Assembly: GCA_030673265.1 (NCBI GenBank)
Contig: DAOVJK010000027.1
Span: 1 to 17,137 of the forward strand
Direction of reading: 5' to 3'
DNA from: Pseudomonadota bacterium
GTDB taxonomy: Bacteria > Desulfobacterota > Desulfobulbia > Desulfobulbales > JAGXFP01
DNA: 17,137 nucleotides
Shown: positions 15,487 to 17,137 of the stretch, piece after piece
Layout: each line of letters begins with the position of its first letter
How positions within the stretch are numbered: the first letter of the stretch is position 1
The notes under the pieces: model-generated
The model's input: only the letters and a program-made list of their open reading frames with translations
Database searches by the model: none
Told to the model about the DNA's origin: nothing
Position numbers and translations under genes: made by a program

Positions 15487-16878
15487 ATGACTGCAGAAAA
15501 ATCAGATTATCTTTTCTCGATGGTAGAGGAAGAAGCAAGAACCAGAATAGTGGCTATGGGAATTGGCGGGATGGGCGGAAATGCCATGGGGAATCTTGCC
15601 AAAACCGAAATAGAAGGGTTGGAGATATATTCTGTAAATACCGACATGCAATCTCTGGATAAATGCCAGGGTAGTCAGCCGGTGCAGATTGGCGCCAAAA
15701 GAACTGCCGGTAAAGGAGCCGGCGGTAACAGTGAAGTGGGGCGTCTGTCAGCGGAGGATGATATTGAGAAATTACGGATGTTGGTGAAAGGGGCCGAACT
15801 GGTATTTATCGCTGCGGGAATGGGCGGTGGTACTGGAACTGGTGCTGCGCCAGTTATAGCCAAGCTTTGTCGTGAAATGGAGATTCTGACCATTGGCATC
15901 GTTACTACCCCGATGGTTTGCGAAGGGCATAGACGGATGGGTAAGGCCCAGCAGGGTTTGGCTGAACTCCGTAGTCATGTCGATTCGCTTATGGTTATAG
16001 AAAATGAAAATTTATCTCTGATTATGGACTGTGATGATGTTTCAATCATTGAGGTTTTCGGTCGAGCTGATGAGGTAATGGTTAAGGGAATCACTGCTAT
16101 AAGCGGAATGATAAATACCTTTGGTTATATTAATCTTGATCTCGCCGACATACGCAATGTGTTGAAAAGGCCATCTAGTGAGGAGTGTGCAGATGTTTTG
16201 ATCGGTGTCGGCACGGCATCGGGCAAAGATCGCGCTTTAAAAGCTGCGGCAATAGCAATGGAAAATCCCTTGTTGGCTAATGATGACATAAAAGGGGCGA
16301 ATAACATTTTGATTAACGTCTCTGCTGATGAAAATATGGGTCTTAACGAAGCCCAAAGTGTTATGGGAGTTATAGCTGATAAGGCCGGAGATAGTGATCG
16401 TGAGATAATAATGGGAATTGTCACTGATAACTCTCTTGGCGAAAAAATCAGTATAACGCTTATTGCCACAGATATGGGCTTGAATAAACGCAACAGTTCT
16501 TCAGTGGTCAATAGAGTTCCGATCAAACAAACCAGCGAGTTATCGATTGGTGAGATTAGGCCTGAAATTTTTGCTCAGGTTGCGCCGCTTAAAGAAGATG
16601 CGGTCAGTTCACCGCTGTCTGAAGGTATCTGCATGAAAGCACATGTTGGTTCTGAGATCGTAGAAAATTTTGGCTCATCTCCTTTAATTAAAAATACGCA
16701 GTGGCAAACTCCAGCCTATGAAAGGCGGGAATGTCTCTACAGTGACCAGGCTGTTGAAACTGTAACCAGTCGAACTCCTAAGACAGATAGTCGTGAGGCA
16801 GTTAGCGCTTTCAAACGGGCCAGGCGAAAAAAAGGCAGAATATATCGAGAGCCGGCCTTGCGGCTGGCCTGCGGGTAA
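15487..16878 (+). CDS. ftsZ: Divergent FtsZ-like tubulin-family GTPase
   Basis: FtsZ polymerises with GTP into the division ring. The 463-residue protein has the tubulin signature GGGTGTG (113-119), GTP-contact residues Glu146 and Arg150 (CEGHRRM) and the T7 loop NLDLAD (216-221) with catalytic Asp218 and Asp221. GTP hydrolysis therefore looks possible. The G1 loop reads GIGGMGGNA instead of GVGGGGGNA. After the GTPase domain comes a linker of about 110 residues and a basic tail (AFKRARRKKGR) lacking the canonical D-IPAFLR peptide that binds FtsA, ZipA and similar partners. ATG 15487 is chosen because GAGAGG lies just upstream; an in-frame ATG at 15466 has no ribosome site. The gap after ftsA is 24 bp. 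Its lower GC than acnB is notable. Confidence 0.92.
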   Translation: MTAEKSDYLFSMVEEEARTRIVAMGIGGMGGNAMGNLAKTEIEGLEIYSVNTDMQSLDKCQGSQPVQIGAKRTAGKGAGGNSEVGRLSAEDDIEKLRMLVKGAELVFIAAGMGGGTGTGAAPVIAKLCREMEILTIGIVTTPMVCEGHRRMGKAQQGLAELRSHVDSLMVIENENLSLIMDCDDVSIIEVFGRADEVMVKGITAISGMINTFGYINLDLADIRNVLKRPSSEECADVLIGVGTASGKDRALKAAAIAMENPLLANDDIKGANNILINVSADENMGLNEAQSVMGVIADKAGDSDREIIMGIVTDNSLGEKISITLIATDMGLNKRNSSSVVNRVPIKQTSELSIGEIRPEIFAQVAPLKEDAVSSPLSEGICMKAHVGSEIVENFGSSPLIKNTQWQTPAYERRECLYSDQAVETVTSRTPKTDSREAVSAFKRARRKKGRIYREPALRLACG

Positions 16879-16898
16879 TTCTCCCTTCTTGCATACGG

Positions 16899-16938
16899 CT
16901 GTGAGTTCGGTTACTCCTCCCCCTGATCGGACTCGCAG
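16899..16938 (+). terminator. Hairpin after ftsZ; rest of the window end has no gene
   Basis: CTGTGAGTTCG (16899-16909) pairs with CGGACTCGCAG (16928-16938) over 11 bp with two G-U pairs, about 20 bp after the ftsZ stop. The downstream T-run is weak. I see no gene from 16879 to 17137. A TTGACT at 17083 might be the -35 of a gene beyond the window. Confidence 0.4.
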
Positions 16939-17137
16939 TCGGCCCCTTTATCTTGTGGGTTTTTCACCAATACTTGTCTTTTTTCTCTCGCCATAACAGT
17001 CGATCTACATTTCCTTTGTCATTGGTTTTTACAACTGAATAACGATTTTACTTTGTTCTTTAGGTTTAAGGTAAATATCGTCTTGACTTGTAAATCCTTT
17101 AGTTTGTTTGTTTCGCCTAGTGTCGAATAGACAGATG

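Noticed and set aside
1..17137. CRISPR array, phage or defence genes
   Set aside because: No spaced direct repeats, integrase, capsid, restriction or toxin-antitoxin genes could be recognised.

Overview
The window looks like the chromosome of an anaerobic Desulfobacterota bacterium, most likely Desulfobulbales-like. This is an inference from gene content: rubrerythrin, a desulforedoxin-type metal site, an XXXCH-type small protein, AcnB-type aconitase, zinc-type HemB and an NtrX tail next to a ClpX-like ATPase. No rRNA or tRNA was found to confirm it.

Region 1 (1-9330) is mostly housekeeping, compactly coded and relatively GC-rich. It holds the end of an NtrX-like sigma-54 activator, an unusual ClpX-like AAA+ unfoldase without the N-terminal zinc domain, hemB, a convergent DUF89 phosphatase gene, acnB, a secreted MORN-repeat protein, and a minus-strand operon mtnP-apt-hupE. 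MtnP releases adenine from methylthioadenosine and Apt converts it to AMP. acnB and the mtnP operon have good sigma-70 promoters, and a strong bidirectional terminator separates the MORN gene from hupE.

Region 2 (9331-13260) is looser accessory DNA with small genes: a hypothetical protein, rubrerythrin, a four-CxxC zinc protein, a 59-residue protein, a protein with a desulforedoxin-like tail, and an XXXCH-like protein. It also holds a candidate structured RNA of about 180 nt with its own promoter and terminator. A 340-bp non-autonomous transposable element (MITE) follows, with 17-bp terminal repeats, flanked by CTAG duplications and sitting exactly at the stop codon of the 59-residue gene.

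Region 3 (13260-17137) is the most interesting part. It is a compact operon of divergent mraZ, ftsA and ftsZ homologues with lower GC than region 1. None of the usual division and cell-wall (dcw) genes (mraW, ftsL, ftsI, mur genes, ftsW, ftsQ) lies between them. FtsZ keeps its GTPase residues but has an altered G1 loop and a non-canonical basic tail. FtsA keeps a membrane-targeting C-terminal helix but has an altered phosphate-2 loop. Upstream of mraZ, GTGG-like repeats spaced 10-11 bp overlap a promoter, resembling a MraZ operator. I read this as a probable second, self-regulated divisome or cytoskeletal module alongside a canonical dcw cluster elsewhere. That other cluster cannot be seen here.
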